A stretch of 64,000 bases of DNA from Methanolobus bombayensis. GTDB taxonomy: Archaea > Halobacteriota > Methanosarcinia > Methanosarcinales > Methanosarcinaceae. Made by a program: the position numbers and the translations under genes. Shown one piece after another: positions 61,665 to 64,000 of the stretch. A model generated the notes under the pieces. The model was not told the DNA's origin. It saw only the letters and a program-made list of their open reading frames with translations, and ran no database searches. The DNA is taken from the NCBI RefSeq assembly GCF_017873415.1, contig NZ_JAGGKD010000007.1, positions 62,001 to 126,000 on the forward strand, given 5' to 3'. Within the stretch, counting starts at the first letter, position 1. Each line of letters starts with the position of its first letter.

Positions 61665-62681
61665 ATGACCTATACTATTTCAGCTCCTCCACATAAGAAA
61701 ACAAAATTAGATTTCAAGACATTAAATATCAGTAAAATAATTGCTTTGATTCCACTTTGTCTTGCAGCAATATACTTCTTTGGTATTCCTGCACTTGGTA
61801 TCATCATTGCATCAGTGCTTGCTGCCGTGGCAACAGAATTTGGAATACAGACAATATACAAACAGAAAGTAACTATTGCAGACGGTCATGCAGCAACTTT
61901 GGGATTGATGCTTGCATTGCTGATACCTCCTGAAGCTCCTTTATGGATAGCTGTTGTCGGTGGTTTCTTTGCCATCGCCATTGGAAAACACGTTTTTGGT
62001 GGCATTGGTTCTTATATCTTCAATCCTGTGCTTGTTTCATGGGTTTTTATCAGGAACGCATGGCCATCATACATGACACCTGTGTCTATTCCTCATATCG
62101 GTCAGTTCTCAGATCTTCTGTTTGAGAATGGCGCAGGTCTAATGGTTGGGGTATCTCCTATATTGCTTATCGGTGGCGTGTATCTCATATACAAGAGGTA
62201 TGTTGACTGGAAAGTTCCTCTTGCATTCTTGGTTACACTTGTGGCAATACCTCAGACATTAATGTTCCTTTCCGGTGTAGCTACTCTAATTCATGAAGGT
62301 GTGCTGAATCCGTTGATGTATATGTCACAGCTTTTTATTTTCCTTGAAATTAGTCCGGAATTACCTTATGCAATGATAGGTGCCGTTTTCTTTGGTATTC
62401 TTTTCATTGCAACTGATGAACCTACGTCACCTGTAACCAAGAATGGCCGTATAATCTACGGTATTGTGTGTGGTGTGCTTGTTTTCGTCTATGGTTACTT
62501 TGGCAACTATGTTGATGGTGTACTGTACGGTATCTTCCTTGCAAACTGTGTCGGCTCTTACATTGAGCTCAATACAATGCCTTCATCATTCGGAACGATG
62601 TCTCTTCCTGAAAAGATCTACAGGAATATCATGGATAAAATTCCCTCATCCCTGAAATTCGAGGTGATAAACAATGAGTGA
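61665..62681 (+). CDS. rnfD: Rnf complex subunit D
   Basis: A 338-residue membrane subunit of the RnfD/NqrB family with about nine helices. Typical blocks are ADGHAATLGLMLALLIPPEA, GKHVFGGIGSYIFNPVLVSW and ATDEPTSPVTKNGRIIYGIV. Bacterial RnfD/NqrB usually carry covalent FMN on a threonine in an SGAT-like motif; I find none here, only NGAGLMVGVSP in the comparable region. The ATG at 61665 is preceded by GGAGGTGAG at the end of rnfC. It overlaps rnfG by 8 nt. Confidence 0.94.
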   Translation: MTYTISAPPHKKTKLDFKTLNISKIIALIPLCLAAIYFFGIPALGIIIASVLAAVATEFGIQTIYKQKVTIADGHAATLGLMLALLIPPEAPLWIAVVGGFFAIAIGKHVFGGIGSYIFNPVLVSWVFIRNAWPSYMTPVSIPHIGQFSDLLFENGAGLMVGVSPILLIGGVYLIYKRYVDWKVPLAFLVTLVAIPQTLMFLSGVATLIHEGVLNPLMYMSQLFIFLEISPELPYAMIGAVFFGILFIATDEPTSPVTKNGRIIYGIVCGVLVFVYGYFGNYVDGVLYGIFLANCVGSYIELNTMPSSFGTMSLPEKIYRNIMDKIPSSLKFEVINNE

Positions 62682-63246
62682 ATCTAACAAGGATACGGTT
62701 GTAGTTATAGGTAAACTTGTGCTCATTTCGGTTATGGCAGCTCTTTTGTTAGGTCTTACTTATGTTCCTACAAGTGAACAGCTCAAGGTTAACGAAGCTA
62801 ATGCCAAAAAAGAGATATTAGGTGACCTTATTCCTGAGGCAAGTGGTAATTTTGAAGAAGTTCATGGAGATGAAGTTAATGAGGATGGCGATCCGGTTGT
62901 ACTCTATTATCGTGCGCTGGACTCCTCGGGTAACATTATAGGTTATGCATTCTTCCAGGAACAGTCAGGTTCTCAGGGACCTATTGTTGTAGCAGGAGGC
63001 GTTGATTCAACTTTTTCAACATTTCGTGGGATGGATGTACTGAGTCATGAAGAAACTCCTGGATTGGGTGCAAAAATAGTGGAAGAAAATTTCCAGAGTC
63101 AGTTCGTAGGCATTCCTGTATCCGAACTGAGTCTTTCCAGTTCAGGTGGCTCGATAGATGCTATTACAGGCGCAACAATATCTTCAACGGCTGTGGTAAA
63201 TGCCCTGAATACCAAAATAAATGAAATTGAAGAGGCAGAAGAGTGA
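62674..63246 (+). CDS. rnfG: Rnf complex subunit G (FMN-carrying)
   Basis: A 190-residue subunit with one N-terminal helix (VVVIGKLVLISVMAALLLGL) and an extracellular FMN-binding domain. The flavinylation motif is DAITGATISSTAVVNAL, in which a threonine takes FMN from ApbE. GLGAKIVEENFQSQF is the other family block. It starts inside the end of rnfD after AGGTGATAA. With MmcA on the same side of the membrane it can hand electrons outward. Confidence 0.95.
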   Translation: MSESNKDTVVVIGKLVLISVMAALLLGLTYVPTSEQLKVNEANAKKEILGDLIPEASGNFEEVHGDEVNEDGDPVVLYYRALDSSGNIIGYAFFQEQSGSQGPIVVAGGVDSTFSTFRGMDVLSHEETPGLGAKIVEENFQSQFVGIPVSELSLSSSGGSIDAITGATISSTAVVNALNTKINEIEEAEE

Positions 63247-63250
63247 TATT

Positions 63251-63865
63251 ATGGACCCGTTAAGTGAATATATTCGTGGTATTACAAGAGACAACCCGAT
63301 TTTCGGACTTGTTCTGGGCCTCTGTCCTACACTGGCAGTAACCACATCAGTCGAAAATGCCATCGGTATGTCCGCAGGTACGGCATTCGTACTTGTTTGT
63401 TCAAACGTTTTCGTTTCAGCCTTAAGGAAACAGATCCCATCGGCTGTAAGACTTCCAATATTCATTATCATTATAGCTACATTTGTGTCAATAGTAAAAA
63501 TGATAATGCAGGCTTATTTCCCGCCCATGTATGCGGCTTTAGGTGTTTTCATACCACTGATCGTGGTAAACTGTATCATCATTGGCCGTGCAGAGGCATA
63601 TGCTAACAAGAACAATGTATTTTATTCTTTCATAGACGGTCTTGGTATATCCACAGGCTTCCTGCTGGTATTGATGCTCATTGGAGGAATCAGGGAAATC
63701 CTTGGTACAGGACAGATCGTAACATTTGATTACACTCTGATCTCCCTGCCGATCAATCCTTCAGTTACTACAATGATATTACCACCAGGAGCTTTCCTCA
63801 CAATAGGAATACTGATGGCCATCGTCAATTATCAGAGAGCAAAGAAGAGAGCAAAGGGTGGTTAA
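63251..63865 (+). CDS. rnfE: Rnf complex subunit E
   Basis: A 204-residue membrane subunit of the RnfE/NqrD family with six helices. It shows DNPIFGLVLGLCPTLAVTTS near the N-terminus and LRKQIPSAVRLPIFIIIIAT followed by the segment VNCIIIGRAEAYANKNNVFY. The conserved cysteine of GLCPTLAV is one of the pair shared with RnfA that binds an iron cluster. The ATG at 63251 follows the rnfG stop by 4 bp; a longer upstream reading is not supported. Confidence 0.94.
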   Translation: MDPLSEYIRGITRDNPIFGLVLGLCPTLAVTTSVENAIGMSAGTAFVLVCSNVFVSALRKQIPSAVRLPIFIIIIATFVSIVKMIMQAYFPPMYAALGVFIPLIVVNCIIIGRAEAYANKNNVFYSFIDGLGISTGFLLVLMLIGGIREILGTGQIVTFDYTLISLPINPSVTTMILPPGAFLTIGILMAIVNYQRAKKRAKGG

Positions 63866-63866
63866 A

Positions 63867-64000
63867 ATGGTAGAAAAAGCATTATTCGCTATCCTGATGG
63901 ATGGTATTTTCATTAAGAACTTCCTGCTTATCCAGTTCCTTGGACTCTGTTCCTTTGTGGGAGTTACCAAGGACGTTAAAAGTGCCGCAGGAATGTCAGG
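63867..64000 (+). CDS. rnfA: Rnf complex subunit A, cut by window edge
   Basis: The first 44 residues of RnfA, starting one base after the rnfE stop and open to the window end. The sequence VEKALFAILMDGIFIKNFLL and QFLGLCSFVGVTKDVKSAAG is typical, including the conserved cysteine of FLGLCSF that pairs with the one in RnfE. rnfB presumably follows outside the window. Confidence 0.93.
   Translation, partial: MVEKALFAILMDGIFIKNFLLIQFLGLCSFVGVTKDVKSAAGMS

Overview
The window is archaeal and almost certainly comes from a cytochrome-containing, methyl- or acetate-using methanogen of the Methanosarcinaceae (Methanolobus, Methanococcoides or Methanosarcina type). The reasons are a methanofuran biosynthesis gene (mfnB), archaeal ether-lipid and information-processing genes, TATA/BRE promoters, and a multiheme cytochrome c (MmcA) heading an Rnf operon, an arrangement known from Methanosarcina acetivorans. 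The species cannot be fixed from the sequence alone.

Layout. 0-1.3 kb: a HisA-like TIM-barrel gene divergent from mfnB. 1.5-3.5 kb: an AT-rich island with an OLD-like AAA ATPase and a separate TOPRIM protein, a candidate defence pair. 3.9-9.6 kb: Cdc48, a chemoreceptor, and a HARP/PIN-type protein-only RNase P homologue. 9.6-13.3 kb: an NAD de novo set (nadX-nadA, divergent nadC) with an ether-lipid prenyltransferase. 13.4-21.1 kb: an exported beta-rich protein, a CetZ-like tubulin homologue, a LolD-like ATPase, a PPC-domain protein, a regulator, enolase, LarA and a LysE exporter.

21-38.4 kb is dominated by ABC systems. Three modules each combine a MacB/LolD-type ATPase, one or two MacB/FtsX-type permeases and an S-layer-like exported protein with a C-terminal membrane anchor; two further LolC/E-like permeases lie on the left flank. 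Modules B and C are clearly related by duplication. No MacA-like adaptor is present, and I suggest that the exported proteins take that position. 38.4-44 kb holds signalling genes: two winged-helix regulators (one fused to a receiver domain), two histidine kinases, a YbjQ protein and a PH-SHOCT protein.

44.2-49.7 kb, on the minus strand, is a tRNA-Ser(CGA) with an apparent 31-nt insertion in its D arm, then the conserved archaeal operon priS-gins51-rpl44e-rps27e-aif2A-nop10-PAC2, followed by endonuclease Q. 49.8-52.9 kb encodes the ribosome rescue and quality-control pair RqcH-Pelota. 53.3-57.2 kb carries an acetate-uptake-family transporter, a diadenylate cyclase (DacZ), ThpR and a solitary TnpB element whose RuvC-II glutamate is not in its usual place.

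57.2-64 kb is the respiratory module: apbE (flavin transferase) divergent from orf134-mmcA-rnfC-rnfD-rnfG-rnfE-rnfA, which runs off the right edge. Rnf oxidises ferredoxin and drives ion export; MmcA passes electrons to membrane or extracellular carriers; ApbE would attach FMN to RnfG. A perfect 8-bp inverted repeat sits in the divergent control region.

Several starts were reset using Shine-Dalgarno motifs and family N-termini. No CRISPR array, rRNA or prophage was seen.
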